Shown in pieces: positions 18,065-27,574 of a DNA stretch of 64,000 nucleotides. The notes under the pieces are model-generated. The model was not told the origin of the DNA and made no database searches. It was given only the letters and a program-made list of their open reading frames with translations. The stretch is from Pseudoalteromonas nigrifaciens. GTDB taxonomy: Bacteria > Pseudomonadota > Gammaproteobacteria > Enterobacterales > Alteromonadaceae. The stretch is taken from assembly GCF_002221505.1 (NCBI RefSeq), contig NZ_CP011037.1:496001-560000 (forward strand). The letters are read 5' to 3'. The position numbers and the translations under genes were made by a program. Position 1 is the stretch's first letter, and each line of letters begins with the position of its first letter.

Positions 18065-20316
18065 ATGTTTATGCAGTACTTAATAATAATAAAAAAACAA
18101 TCAGTGTTCTTTATTTTAAGCTTTTTCTTTCTTTTACTCACCACTCCAAGCGCGCTTGCCAATAAACAACACTATTCACTCACGCGTATTAATAAAAATA
18201 TAACAGTAGATGGGGTAATGAATGAGGCACATTGGCAAGATGCCACGCGCATTGCATTGCAGTTTCAAGATGAACCAAATGAAAAAGGTACGCCACCGGT
18301 AAAAACCGATGCTTATATATACGAAGACGGCAGTAACTTATATGTAGCGTTTGTTGCACACGATCCTGACCCAACGCACATTCGCGCTGCACTGCGAGAT
18401 CGCGATACTCTGTGGCAAGATGACACCGTGGCACTAGTAATTGATACCTTTAATGATGAGCGCTCTGGTTGTGAATTTTATGTGAACCCGCTAGGGGCTC
18501 AGGGCGATATTCGCATGACCGACACCGATGGCTGGCAACAAGACCTTTCTTGGAATGCCATTTGGGATAGCGCAGGCAAGGTTACTGAGCAAGGTTATGT
18601 GGTAGAAATGCGTATTCCTTTTAAAGCGCTGCGTTTTGCACAAAATAAAGAGCAATTAACCTGGGGTTTTGCCCTAATGCGCAATTATCAACGAGATGTG
18701 CTTTATCAGTTATCAAACATTGGGTTTGATCGCGATATTAAGTGCAGCCTTTGCCAGTTTGATAAACTTACCGGCTTTGAAAAAATAACGGCCAGCAAAA
18801 ACCTGCAATTAACGCCTACTTTAACTGCGCTGCGTAACGATACCAAATCACAGTTACCGGGTGATTGGGAAAATGGCGATGTAAACGCCGAAGTGGGTAT
18901 AGATTTACGCTGGGGCTTAAGCCAAGACGCCGTTATAAACGCCACTATAAATCCAGACTTCTCGCAAGTGGAAACCGACTCTCTGGCGCTGGATATTAAT
19001 ACCACTTACTCTATATACTATGAAGAAAAACGGCCGTTTTTTTTAGACGGTGCGTCATATTTTAAAAGTAGTTTATTTGAGCTTTTATATACTCGCACCA
19101 TTGCAGAGCCTAATCTAGGCGCTAAATTAACCGGCAAAACAGCTAATCACAGTTATGCGGTGATGTTTGCCGATGACGACAATAGCAATATTTTACTGCC
19201 AACTAATCAGGGCTCAGGATTTGCAAGCTTAAACGAAAATACCAAAGTGGCAGTGGCGCGTTACCAGTACGATATTGGCCAGCAAGGCACTGTAGGGATT
19301 TCAAGTACGCATCGTGAAGGTGATGACTATCGCAATACGGTTTTATCAGTTGACGGTAGTTACTGGTTTAATCAATCAGACACCTTAAGTTATCAAGTTG
19401 CGAGCAGTGATACCCGCAACTCAGCATTTTTAGTTGAAAATTATAACCTGTCACAAACACAATCCGATCAAGCGTATGCAATTAAGCTCACCCGCGATAA
19501 ACGCGATTATAAATTATTCGCAGAGTACGAAAATATTGGCGCAGATTATCGTGCCGATTTAGGCTATCAAGCTAAGGTCGATTACGAAAAAGTTATTTTA
19601 GGAGGCGGGCAAACCTGGTATCGAGATGAAAATGATTTAGTTACCTCTTGGTCATATGTAGCTGATTGGGATAAAACTTGGGCGAAAAATGGCGATTTAC
19701 TTGAGCAAGAGTACGAAGGTTATTTAAGCTTTAAAGGCCAAAAACAGTCTATTTTCGAAATAGGGCTGATACATAGGTATGAAAATTATAACACTAATTT
19801 TTATAATCAAAACATTGGTTATATTTACAGCGGATTTAAACCAACAAAAGATCTTAGGCTGTCTTTGTATGTTGAATATGGGAGTCGCATTGACTACAGT
19901 AATGAGCAACTAGGTGACGCCTTTGATACCCAAACTCAAGCGGTGTGGGATATAAACAATCATTGGCAAGTTGACAAAAGCATAGCTACAGCCAATTAGA
20001 CAACCCACAAGGGGAGCGTGTTTTTACAGCTAACCTAATTGATTTTAGGCTTTACTATAAATTTAATATGCGCTCAATGCTAAAGCTTATTTGGCAATTT
20101 GAAGATATTGATCGCAACGAAAATGCTTATTTTTATCAAGTGAACCAAACTAATAAAGATTACGGCAGCCAACTCGTTTATTCGTACAAAATTAATGCGC
20201 AAACATTATTTTACTTAGGGTATTCAGATAAAGGTTACCAAGATGATTCACTTAAAAGCTTAGAGCGCGACCAGCGCACCTTTTTTACTAAAGTCAGTTA
20301 CGCATGGCAGCTTTAA
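18065..20316 (+). pseudogene. DUF5916 outer-membrane protein with CBM9-like N-terminal domain, broken by a frameshift
   Basis: The first frame encodes 644 residues: a signal peptide (to about residue 32), a family 9 carbohydrate-binding-like domain (about 40-240), and a long aromatic-rich part that looks like a beta-barrel of the DUF5916 family. It stops at 19997-19999. The reading continues without a break in the -1 frame from about 19978 (beginning KHSYSQLDNP) to the stop at 20316 and ends in a barrel-like VSYAWQL. One missing A in the AAAA run at 19976-19979 explains it. Restored length is about 750 residues. Whether this is real decay or a sequencing error cannot be told. Confidence 0.85.
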
Positions 20317-20411
20317 GTAAGGTAAAAAACAACTCGAGTAGGGCTAGCAAGGATGATGGTTTGGATAAGTTTATCAACGCTTATAAAAGTAGATGCTTTA
20401 ATAATTTAATA

Positions 20412-20546
20412 GCTTGAAAACTATGTAAAAAGGGTATTACGATTGCCATTGATGATTTTGCACTGGTTTTAGCTTTGTAAGTACTTTGGCTGATTTACCT
20501 ATACATGTGATTAAAATTGCTCGATCTTTTATTACTCAAGCAAATA
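20412..20546 (+). pseudogene. Remnant of an EAL (cyclic-di-GMP phosphodiesterase) domain
   Basis: Translation of this stretch gives KLCKKGITIAIDDF followed, after a one-base shift, by GTGFSFVSTLADLP and IHVIKIARSFI. Together these match the IDDFGTGxSSLxxLxxLPxxxxKIDxxF core of EAL domains. No start, no EAL motif and no downstream part are present, and stop codons flank it. This is a short decayed fragment left between the DUF5916 gene and the end of the bet operon. Confidence 0.75.
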
Positions 20547-20553
20547 AAAGTAA

Positions 20554-20584
20554 AAATGCCACTTAACTTAAGTGGCATTTTTTT
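20554..20584. terminator. Bidirectional rho-independent terminator at the end of the bet operon
   Basis: AAATGCCACTT and AAGTGGCATTT form a perfect 11-bp stem around a five-base loop, with T runs on both strands. It lies 34 bases after the porin stop on the - strand and also closes the + strand side. Confidence 0.9.
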
Positions 20585-20617
20585 GCTAAGTAATAGCATT
20601 CATTTAATTAATTAAGT

Positions 20618-21325
20618 TTATAAATTAAACGTACGTGATACGGCCAACACCAGGCGCTCATCTGTGTAGTCGTAATCTAAGCTGGTGTTCTCGGCGGCAA
20701 CTTCAATATTAAAGCCTTCATAGCTAGTTTTGTATGCTAAGCGGTAATGGTTGTAAGATTTTTTTTCATTGCTATCCCACGCGTATTTTTTACCGTCTAA
20801 TGAGTTTGAAATATCAAAACTTGCACGTAACGCATGGTTAGGTGCTAACTCATATGTATGCGCTATTTGTGATATAACATGCCCTGCGCCGCTGCCAAAG
20901 TAGTCCCAGCTGTACCAAAAGTTAAGCTCTGTTTGGCCATAATCACTCGCATAGCCAAATTTTGTATAGGCTTCGCCATAATTAAAATCACTGCTGTCAC
21001 CTTGATACGTATAATAAGCAATACCGTAATCTAGACTAACCTGTTCGTTAAGTTGCATAAAACGCCCAACGTAAGCGTCAAGCTCAAAGTCTATATCGTC
21101 GAGACCAATAATATCTACGTTAGAGGCCCAAATACCCGCATACACACCGTTATCAAATGCATAATCAAGGCTTGCTTGAATTGCTGGGTCACTGTCGGTT
21201 TGGGATACACCATTAAAAGTATAGTCAGAAGCTGCAGTAATAGTTGTTGACCAATTAGCCGCTGCAGTTGTAGATAAAAGTGTAAAAGGTAAAGCGATAA
21301 AAAGTTGTTTTAGTTTATTATTCAT
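20618..21325 (-). CDS. TorF-family putative outer-membrane porin, last gene of the bet operon
   Basis: A 235-residue secreted beta-barrel protein. It has a signal peptide ending TTAAA near residue 22, the N-terminal strand WSTTITAASDYTFNGVSQT typical of the TIGR02001/TorF group, alternating aromatic strands, and a terminal phenylalanine-containing strand (AVSRTFNL). The start lies ten bases after the transporter stop, so it is probably co-transcribed with the choline genes. An outer-membrane channel for choline or betaine is a reasonable inference, not a demonstrated function. Confidence 0.78.
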   Translation of the reverse strand: MNNKLKQLFIALPFTLLSTTAAANWSTTITAASDYTFNGVSQTDSDPAIQASLDYAFDNGVYAGIWASNVDIIGLDDIDFELDAYVGRFMQLNEQVSLDYGIAYYTYQGDSSDFNYGEAYTKFGYASDYGQTELNFWYSWDYFGSGAGHVISQIAHTYELAPNHALRASFDISNSLDGKKYAWDSNEKKSYNHYRLAYKTSYEGFNIEVAAENTSLDYDYTDERLVLAVSRTFNL

Positions 21326-21335
21326 AATGTTGTTC

Positions 21336-22553
21336 CTAGCTCATATTTTCAATTTTGGTGTAATCAATTTTGTTTGCTTTTGGTGAGCCTATAATGTCGT
21401 TCACCGTTTTTAATTTGTTGTAGCCAATATAAGCAATACAAATAAAGAACAAGGCAATAACTAATGCGCCAACCCATTGAATTTGCAAAAACTCTAACTT
21501 AAATAGTAATGTTAACAACGACAAAGCAACAATATTCATGGTTAAGTATTTAAATTTACCTAAGCGTTTAACCGTCAAGTTTAAGTTATCTGTGTATAAC
21601 CGGATAAGCGAATCAAGAGAGTTAATTACAAAAATAATACCAACAAATACCATGGCAAAGTTTTTAATACCTTCGGTAGGAATACCAGCTTCGTGGTAGT
21701 GATAAAGCACACTAAACCAGATAGCAATTGGAATTGATGGGAAAATCAACATTGCAGCCAATACCTGGTAAGTTCTTAATCCACCGACAAAACGTGCAGT
21801 AAATTGACCTATCATAATGCTCCATGCAAACCACCAAAATAAATAAAACTCATGGTAGTCATTTAGCGGTAAAACAAATTCATTAATATTGGCAAAATAA
21901 GTACCAATAGCGCCTAAGTTATTCGAAAAGGCAGACAATTCACTGTCACCAAATACAAATGCACCCGCCCACATAAAGGCAATGAGCGCTAAAAACATCC
22001 AAGTAGTAGAAATACTTAAAATACGTACATACTTAATGTCGGTACTCGAGTAGGCAGCAAACGATATTGCAGCCAACACAATTAAATAAAACACCGGAAT
22101 AACACTTGAGCCATCGCCTAAATCGGGTAAGTACCAAGGTAAATTAGTCAGTAGTAAGTAAGCAGTAAATGCACAGGTGCCAATGATGACAACGTTATTA
22201 ATAAACTTAACCCAAGGAATGTCGAAAAATTTAACTTTAGGTTCTATTACACAGAAATAAAAGCACGTAAGAAAGTAAAATCCCCAGATTAAAAACCCCC
22301 AATAGCCAAACTCAATAGCTAGCGGATTGGCAAATGCGTACTCTGGGCTTGCTTTTATGTCTGCATAACCGGCAAATTCGGTTAACGGAAACATAATAAG
22401 GCCAACATCTAGGCCTGAGGTAAATAATATGGCTATAAAGGTAAATGTTCTAACAGGCGTTACGCCAACAACACGTACATTGCCCCATTTAAATAAAATA
22501 GCGATTACAGCTAATAAGGTGAAAATAATCCCAGCACTAAGCCAAATAGTCAT
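21336..22553 (-). CDS. Short BCCT-family (choline/betaine) transporter
   Basis: A 405-residue membrane protein with about ten or eleven helices. The stretch SGLDVGLIMFPLTEF near residues 46-60 aligns with the glycine-rich GMGIGLM motif of BCCT transporters, and FWWFAWSIMIGQFTARF near residues 245-261 matches their Trp-rich substrate helix. BCCT proteins are usually 500-680 residues with 12 helices. Here the first helix and the long cytoplasmic tail are absent. The start is supported by a strong GGGAGGG ribosome site. With betA, betB and betI upstream, choline import is the likely role. Confidence 0.75.
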   Translation of the reverse strand: MTIWLSAGIIFTLLAVIAILFKWGNVRVVGVTPVRTFTFIAILFTSGLDVGLIMFPLTEFAGYADIKASPEYAFANPLAIEFGYWGFLIWGFYFLTCFYFCVIEPKVKFFDIPWVKFINNVVIIGTCAFTAYLLLTNLPWYLPDLGDGSSVIPVFYLIVLAAISFAAYSSTDIKYVRILSISTTWMFLALIAFMWAGAFVFGDSELSAFSNNLGAIGTYFANINEFVLPLNDYHEFYLFWWFAWSIMIGQFTARFVGGLRTYQVLAAMLIFPSIPIAIWFSVLYHYHEAGIPTEGIKNFAMVFVGIIFVINSLDSLIRLYTDNLNLTVKRLGKFKYLTMNIVALSLLTLLFKLEFLQIQWVGALVIALFFICIAYIGYNKLKTVNDIIGSPKANKIDYTKIENMS

Positions 22554-22642
22554 TATCGCCCTCCCAAAATAAATAAAAGTAATTCATAAATACTCCGTTT
22601 ATTGTTTTTTCTCGCGTTAACACAACATAACCAATTTATATC

Positions 22643-22696
22643 GTGAGCCACGGCGAGCCTCACAAAGGGTTAACTACCTAAGTAGCTAAACCTTTG
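22643..22696. repeat. Two neighbouring inverted repeats between betA and the transporter gene
   Basis: The first is GTGAG...CTCAC (22643-22663, 11-base loop). The second is a longer imperfect hairpin, AAAGGGTTAACTAC...GTAGCTAAACCTTT (22665-22696). They occupy a 156-base gap inside the bet operon and could stabilise transcript ends or partly end transcription after betA. Confidence 0.5.
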
Positions 22697-22709
22697 CCAG
22701 TGGCTTAAT

Positions 22710-24377
22710 TTATATCTTGCTATTACGTTGTGTTGTTTGCCAGTTAGCGCTCATTGCTACAGATGCATTGAGTTTTGCTAGTGGCTTATTACCTAAAATA
22801 ATATCAGCGGCTTTTTCGGCCACCATAATGGTAGGGCCGTTTAAGTTACCGTTTGGTATGGTTGGAAATATAGATGAGTCAACTACACGTAAACCTGCAA
22901 TCCCATGTACTTGAGTGTTTGAATTAACGACTGCCAGTTCATCTTCACCCATTTTGCAAGAGCAAGAAGGGTGATAAGCGCTTTCAACCGTTTGACGTAC
23001 AAAGGCATCTATTTCTGCATCGGTTTGAATATGCTTACCTGGCTGAATTTCTTCATCGCGATAATCATCAAAGGCACTTTGCTCAATAATTTCACGAGTT
23101 AGGCGTACACAGGCTCTAAAGCCTTCAATGTCATCTTGATGTTGTAGGTAATTAAACACAATTTTAGGTGGTTGCTCAGGATCAGCCGATGCAATAGTAA
23201 CGCTGCCGCGGCTTTTTGGCTTGTTATGACCTACATGTACTTGAAAGCCATGGCCGTCAAAGGCACTGCGTCCGTCGTAGCGCATTGCGGCAGGTAAAAA
23301 ATGGTATTGCAAATCCGGCCATTCAACTCCAGGCTTAGAGCGAATAAAAGCACATGATTCAAAGTGATTTGTAGCGCCCAGTCCCTTGCGGGTTAATAAC
23401 CAACGTGCACCAATTAAACCTTTTGAAATTAACCCTAATTTACCGTTTAAGGTAATAGGTTGTTTGCACTTATATTGAAAGTAAAACTCAAGATGATCTT
23501 GTAAGTTTTGCCCTACACCGGGTAAATGGTGTTTTACCTCAATGCCTGCTTTTTTAAGCACCTCGCTATCGCCAATACCCGATAGCTGTAAAATATGTGG
23601 CGAGCCAATAGAGCCGGCGCTTAATATCACTTCTTTTGCAGCAACAGCGGTTTTAACTTCGCCATTTACTTTGTATTCAATACCAGTGGCTTTTTTGCCC
23701 TCTAAAACAACGCGCTGGGCAAGTGCATCGGTAACAATAGTTAAATTACTACGCGATTTAACAGGGTCTAAATATTCACGCGCGGCTGAGCTACGTACAC
23801 CGTCTTTTACCGTCATGTGCATTGGCCCAAAGCCTTCTTGCTGCGAGGCATTGTAGTCGTAAGTGTGTGCGTAACCCGCTTCAATGCCCGCTTTAATAAA
23901 GGTGCTGTACAAAGGGTTTTTCATTTCGTTACCGTTATTAACGCCCAGCGGGCCTTTACCGCCACGGTACTTATTTTCACCTAAGTAAAAGCTTTCTGCT
24001 TTTTGAAAATACGGTAAACAAGACTGATAATCCCAGCCGTTTGCGCCATTGTGTTGCCATTCGTCAAAGTCTTTTGCATGGCCGCGTACATACACCATGC
24101 CATTAATAGATGACGAACCACCGAGTACTTTACCGCGCGGACAATGCATTTCTCGGTTGTCTAAATGCGGCTCAGGTTGGGTATGAAACTGCCACGCGTA
24201 CTTATCGCTATTCATTGGAATAGAAAGCGCGGTAGGCATTTTTATAAAAATGCTTTTATCACTGCCACCCGTTTCTAGTAGTAATACACGGGTGTTTTTA
24301 TCGGCCGATAAGCGATTTGCTAACACGCAACCTGCAGAGCCTGCGCCCACAATAATATAGTCATACGAATTACTCAT
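22710..24377 (-). CDS. betA: Choline dehydrogenase
   Basis: A 555-residue GMC-family flavoprotein. The FAD-binding [15 protein letters not shown] is at residues 10-24, GMC signature 1 lies around [15 protein letters not shown] near residue 80, and GMC signature 2 at about 255 ([15 protein letters not shown]). [12 protein letters not shown] holds the active-site histidine. It oxidises choline to betaine aldehyde at the inner face of the membrane. It follows betB by 12 bases. The C-terminus carries about 20 extra residues after the catalytic domain. Confidence 0.93.
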   Translation of the reverse strand: MSNSYDYIIVGAGSAGCVLANRLSADKNTRVLLLETGGSDKSIFIKMPTALSIPMNSDKYAWQFHTQPEPHLDNREMHCPRGKVLGGSSSINGMVYVRGHAKDFDEWQHNGANGWDYQSCLPYFQKAESFYLGENKYRGGKGPLGVNNGNEMKNPLYSTFIKAGIEAGYAHTYDYNASQQEGFGPMHMTVKDGVRSSAAREYLDPVKSRSNLTIVTDALAQRVVLEGKKATGIEYKVNGEVKTAVAAKEVILSAGSIGSPHILQLSGIGDSEVLKKAGIEVKHHLPGVGQNLQDHLEFYFQYKCKQPITLNGKLGLISKGLIGARWLLTRKGLGATNHFESCAFIRSKPGVEWPDLQYHFLPAAMRYDGRSAFDGHGFQVHVGHNKPKSRGSVTIASADPEQPPKIVFNYLQHQDDIEGFRACVRLTREIIEQSAFDDYRDEEIQPGKHIQTDAEIDAFVRQTVESAYHPSCSCKMGEDELAVVNSNTQVHGIAGLRVVDSSIFPTIPNGNLNGPTIMVAEKAADIILGNKPLAKLNASVAMSANWQTTQRNSKI

Positions 24378-24389
24378 AATCAGTATCCT

Positions 24390-25865
24390 TTAAAATGGGC
24401 TTTCTATGTCGGCCATACCAACATAAACAGATTTAGTTTGGGTATAAGTATCGAGGGTTTCTATGCCGTTTTCGCGGCCAATGCCCGATTGCTTGTAACC
24501 ACCCACTGGCATTTCTGCAGGCGAGTTACCATACGCGTTAATCCAACAAATACCCGCTTGTAGTTGATGAATAACACGGTGTGCACGCTTAATGTCGCTA
24601 GTAAATACACCTGCAGCTAGACCAAGGTGAGTGCCGTTTGCACGTTTAATCACATCGTCTTCGTCATCAAATACCAGCACGCTCATTACTGGGCCAAATA
24701 TTTCTTCTTTGACTATGGTCATGTCATCGTTGCAATCAATAAACACAGTAGGGGCAACAAAATAGCCGTTAGGTGCAGATGCAGGTGAAAGTGTTGTACC
24801 ACCTGTTAGTAGCGTTGCGCCCTCTGCAATACCTTTATTAACGTAGCTCATTACTAAGTCTTGATGCTTTTTAGAAATTAGCGCGCCAAAGTTAGTATTT
24901 AAATCTTGAGGATCGCCGGCAATAATATTTTGTTCAGTACGGGTTTTAAGCTCATCAATAAATTGTTGATATACATTTTTATGAACATAAATACGGGTAC
25001 AATTAGTACACACTTCGCCTTGAGTATAAAAGTTGCCTAACATTGCAGCACTTACTGCTTGTTCAATATTGGCATCATCAAATACAATTAATGGCGACTT
25101 ACCACCAAGCTCCATGGTGACATCTTTTAAAGATCCCGCAGCGCTCGCAACTACCTTTTTACCTGTACCCACTTCGCCAGTAAACGACACTTTATCTATA
25201 TTAGTATGCTGTGTTAGCCATTGGCCTACATCGCCTGCGCCTTGTACTACATTAAATACACCTGCGGGTACGCCAGCTTCTACAAAAATTTCAGCTAGCT
25301 TAATTGCGCCAAGTGGTGTTTCTTCCGATGGTTTAAAAATAAACGCATTACCAGCGGCAAGAGCAGGGCCCGATTTCCAACAGGCAATTTGTAGCGGGTA
25401 GTTCCACGCACCAATACCAGCGCAAATACCTAAAGGCTCTTTACGGGTATAGTAAAAGTCGCTGCCAACCATTTGTTGTTGGCCAACTTGTGCCGGTGCT
25501 AAACCAGCAAAGAATTCAATAACATCAGCGCCTGTTTCAATATCTACACAGTTTGCTTCTTGCATTGGTTTGCCGGTATCAAGTACCTCTACCAGCGCTA
25601 GCTCATCATTGCGCTCGCGTAAAATTGCTACGGCCTTGAGTAAAATGCGACTGCGCTCAATAGGCGACATGGCCGACCACTGCGCAAAACCTTGCTTTGC
25701 ACTTGCAATGGCAGCGTTTTGAATAAACTCGTCAGCAATTTCTACTGCATAAATAACTTCACCCGTAGCAGGGTTAGTTACATCAAATGTTTTGCCGCTT
25801 TTATTTGCAAGGAAGTGGCCGTTAATAAAATTTTGATAGACAGGTGTTGTCACGCTAGGCTCCAT
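24390..25865 (-). CDS. betB: Betaine aldehyde dehydrogenase
   Basis: A 491-residue NAD(P)-dependent aldehyde dehydrogenase with the catalytic glutamate in [13 protein letters not shown] and the nucleophilic cysteine in [12 protein letters not shown]. It makes glycine betaine, an osmoprotectant, from betaine aldehyde. I place the start at ATG 25865 (MEPSVTTP), overlapping the betI stop by 11 bases; an in-frame start 24 bases upstream lies inside betI and adds residues unlike the family. Tight packing with betI and betA supports one operon. Confidence 0.93.
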   Translation of the reverse strand: MEPSVTTPVYQNFINGHFLANKSGKTFDVTNPATGEVIYAVEIADEFIQNAAIASAKQGFAQWSAMSPIERSRILLKAVAILRERNDELALVEVLDTGKPMQEANCVDIETGADVIEFFAGLAPAQVGQQQMVGSDFYYTRKEPLGICAGIGAWNYPLQIACWKSGPALAAGNAFIFKPSEETPLGAIKLAEIFVEAGVPAGVFNVVQGAGDVGQWLTQHTNIDKVSFTGEVGTGKKVVASAAGSLKDVTMELGGKSPLIVFDDANIEQAVSAAMLGNFYTQGEVCTNCTRIYVHKNVYQQFIDELKTRTEQNIIAGDPQDLNTNFGALISKKHQDLVMSYVNKGIAEGATLLTGGTTLSPASAPNGYFVAPTVFIDCNDDMTIVKEEIFGPVMSVLVFDDEDDVIKRANGTHLGLAAGVFTSDIKRAHRVIHQLQAGICWINAYGNSPAEMPVGGYKQSGIGRENGIETLDTYTQTKSVYVGMADIESPF

Positions 25866-26445
25866 ATTGCTTGATGAGTGAATGCACATAACTTTTTGCT
25901 AGCTTTTCACTGTGATTAAACTGATGTTCGTTTGATTTACTAAGTACTGCGCGTAACCATAGGCCGTCGATCATGGCGGCGCTAAGTTCGGCAGCTTGTT
26001 TTGCTTGCTCAGTGGGCATTAATTGCTTAAATGAAAATGCTAAATTACTTTGCAAGCGTTTGCTGTTTACATTTTGTAGCCGGTGTAATTCGGCATCGTG
26101 CATTGATTGTGCCCAAAAGCTCAACCAAGTTCGTGTAGTGTCTGAGCGCTGTTGCACAAGTGCAAAGTTAGCTTCAATAATAAACATTAAGCGCTGCGTC
26201 GCGTTGGTATTTGCTTCAAGCTTGCAAACAAGCTCCTGTTTTAAACTCGTAAGTAAATACCTGACCGTTGCTTCAATTAATCCCTGCTTACCACCAAAGT
26301 AATGACTAATAATGCCAGAGGATAATCCCGCATTTTTACTAATACTGTTAATAGTGGTTGCTTGTAAACCGCGCTGTGCAACCGACTCAATTGTTGCGTC
26401 AATTAGCTGCTGACGTCTTATAGGTTCCATTCCAACTTTAGGCAT
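25855..26445 (-). CDS. betI: TetR-type repressor of the bet operon
   Basis: A 196-residue TetR-family protein starting [18 protein letters not shown], nearly the canonical BetI N-terminus, with the recognition helix around [13 protein letters not shown]. BetI represses bet genes and is released by choline. I chose ATG 26445 over an upstream in-frame ATG (26469), because that one lies within the probable operator and the BetI family begins at MPK. It is the first gene of the operon. Confidence 0.92.
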   Translation of the reverse strand: MPKVGMEPIRRQQLIDATIESVAQRGLQATTINSISKNAGLSSGIISHYFGGKQGLIEATVRYLLTSLKQELVCKLEANTNATQRLMFIIEANFALVQQRSDTTRTWLSFWAQSMHDAELHRLQNVNSKRLQSNLAFSFKQLMPTEQAKQAAELSAAMIDGLWLRAVLSKSNEHQFNHSEKLAKSYVHSLIKQYGA

Positions 26446-26451
26446 ATTTAT

Positions 26452-26475
26452 TATTAATTGACCGTTCAATAAACA
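26452..26475 (-). promoter_or_regulatory. betI: Probable BetI operator
   Basis: A dyad ATTGA-N4-TCAAT (26457-26470) lies directly before the betI start, embedded in TTAATTGACCGTTCAATAA. Position and symmetry fit autorepression by a TetR-type dimer. I know BetI sites only in outline, so the match is by symmetry and position, not by alignment. Confidence 0.55.
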
Positions 26476-26868
26476 TAAGCTTAAGGTAATAGCTCTAACA
26501 ATTCAAGGCGCAGGTAAATGATCGGATGCCTAAATGTAGATGAAATATTAACAAAAAAGGTAATCTAGCATACGTAAATAACAAACAATTAATTTAATTT
26601 ATATTATTTAAAAACAATAGTTTACGCGTTGTTTTATAGTGAGGTAAGTGAGGGTTATTTTTACTAAGAAATAAAATGTAAATAATTTCAAATAATATGC
26701 TTAGTACGGTAATCATTAGAGCACTAACGGTATGTGTTGCTGTTTATATAGCCAAAATTGCAATGGATATAATTATAACAACAGGCTGGTTTTATAAAGT
26801 TAATGTAAATATAGCAAAGCAAGAAGGGTTAATATATATACAAAGCAGAGGTATTGTTACAGCTTTAT
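26476..26868. other. AT-rich intergenic region upstream of betI
   Basis: About 390 bases without a convincing gene, likely holding the bet promoter near its left end. A 64-codon frame at 26697-26891 has no ribosome site and overlaps a - strand gene, so I do not call it. I see no repeats or RNA structure. Confidence 0.5.
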
Positions 26869-27171
26869 TTAAGGCGTTAATATACCTTTGAACAAAAGAG
26901 GATAACGCCTAAGACGATTTCCAATGTAGTCATCGGCCATAATTTGTGCGCAAATTTCATCCACGTTATTACATGCTGCAAACACCCAGTCAAATCGCTC
27001 AATAGCGAGAAGAAAGCCTTTTTTTAAATGAGTTTGGGTGCGGTAGTAAGCTAGGTTGTGGCGAATAATTTCGAGCTTGTGCGGATTAGCTTCAAGCTCA
27101 ATAATTACTTGCGTAATAAAGGAAGTATTGAGCTTGCTAGTGGCGCGTTTTTTAAGCCTGGGTGGCAGCAT
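26869..27171 (-). CDS. Uncharacterised 100-residue protein paired with DUF3081
   Basis: A soluble 100-residue protein with a basic N-terminus (PPRLKKRATSKLN) and no signal peptide or membrane segment; it is mixed alpha/beta by composition. I do not recognise the family. Its ATG overlaps the TAA of the DUF3081 gene by one base (TAATG on the - strand), so the two are translated together and presumably work together. It would be driven by the same predicted promoter as its partner. Confidence 0.6.
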   Translation of the reverse strand: MLPPRLKKRATSKLNTSFITQVIIELEANPHKLEIIRHNLAYYRTQTHLKKGFLLAIERFDWVFAACNNVDEICAQIMADDYIGNRLRRYPLLFKGILTP

Positions 27172-27428
27172 TAGGTTTCATTGGCAATATTGTGTAATTT
27201 TTTTAAAAAGTCATCTTTTTGTTTTTCATGTTCGTAATCAAGATGATACGTATTATGAAAACCAAAGCGCAGTTCTACCCCGCTGCCTTGTAAATAAATG
27301 GTATAACCGTCTGCGTCTGAATACGCGGTAACGCCTTGATAATGCTTAGCATCATCCTGCATTTCGCCGCGTTGTATTATGCGTTCATACACAGCTAAAA
27401 TTTGCTTGTTGTCGATTTCATTTTTCAT
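27171..27428 (-). CDS. DUF3081 small protein
   Basis: An 85-residue protein resembling DUF3081, a small family of Vibrio, Shewanella and alteromonad proteins of unknown function. Shared features are the N-terminal KQILAVYERI helix, the central TAYSDADGYTIYLQ and the HNTYHLDYEHE stretch. An AAGGA ribosome site precedes the ATG. A sigma-like TGATCG-N16-CGTATA element lies 26 bases upstream on the same strand and matches promoters in the RpoE-ChrR locus at 54-64 kb, suggesting stress control. Confidence 0.7.
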   Translation of the reverse strand: MKNEIDNKQILAVYERIIQRGEMQDDAKHYQGVTAYSDADGYTIYLQGSGVELRFGFHNTYHLDYEHEKQKDDFLKKLHNIANET

Positions 27429-27453
27429 TAATTAATCCTTAACTTTGCAAGTG

Positions 27454-27481
27454 TATACGTATTAGATATGTGGCCCGATCA
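27454..27481 (-). promoter_or_regulatory. Predicted RpoE/ChrR-type ECF promoter of the DUF3081 gene
   Basis: On the - strand TGATCG (27476-27481) and CGTATA (27454-27459) are separated by exactly 16 bases. The same boxes and spacing precede the sigma factor gene (55205), the LON-domain gene (54559) and the gene at 63906. The predicted start of transcription is about 20 bases before the DUF3081 ATG. Confidence 0.65.
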
Positions 27482-27574
27482 TCTTAAAAACAATGGTTAA
27501 AAAATGATGATATTACTTTGTAATTTGGTTATTTTAAATTATGCTCACAATTCATTATTTGTTGAGCTTACACC

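Noticed and set aside
19970..19985. Programmed -1 frameshift in the DUF5916 gene
   Set aside because: The site lacks a full slippery heptamer and a downstream pseudoknot, and the family is not known to use recoding.
26697..26891. 64-codon hydrophobic frame upstream of betI
   Set aside because: No ribosome site, overlaps the end of a - strand gene, and composition is that of AT-rich spacer.
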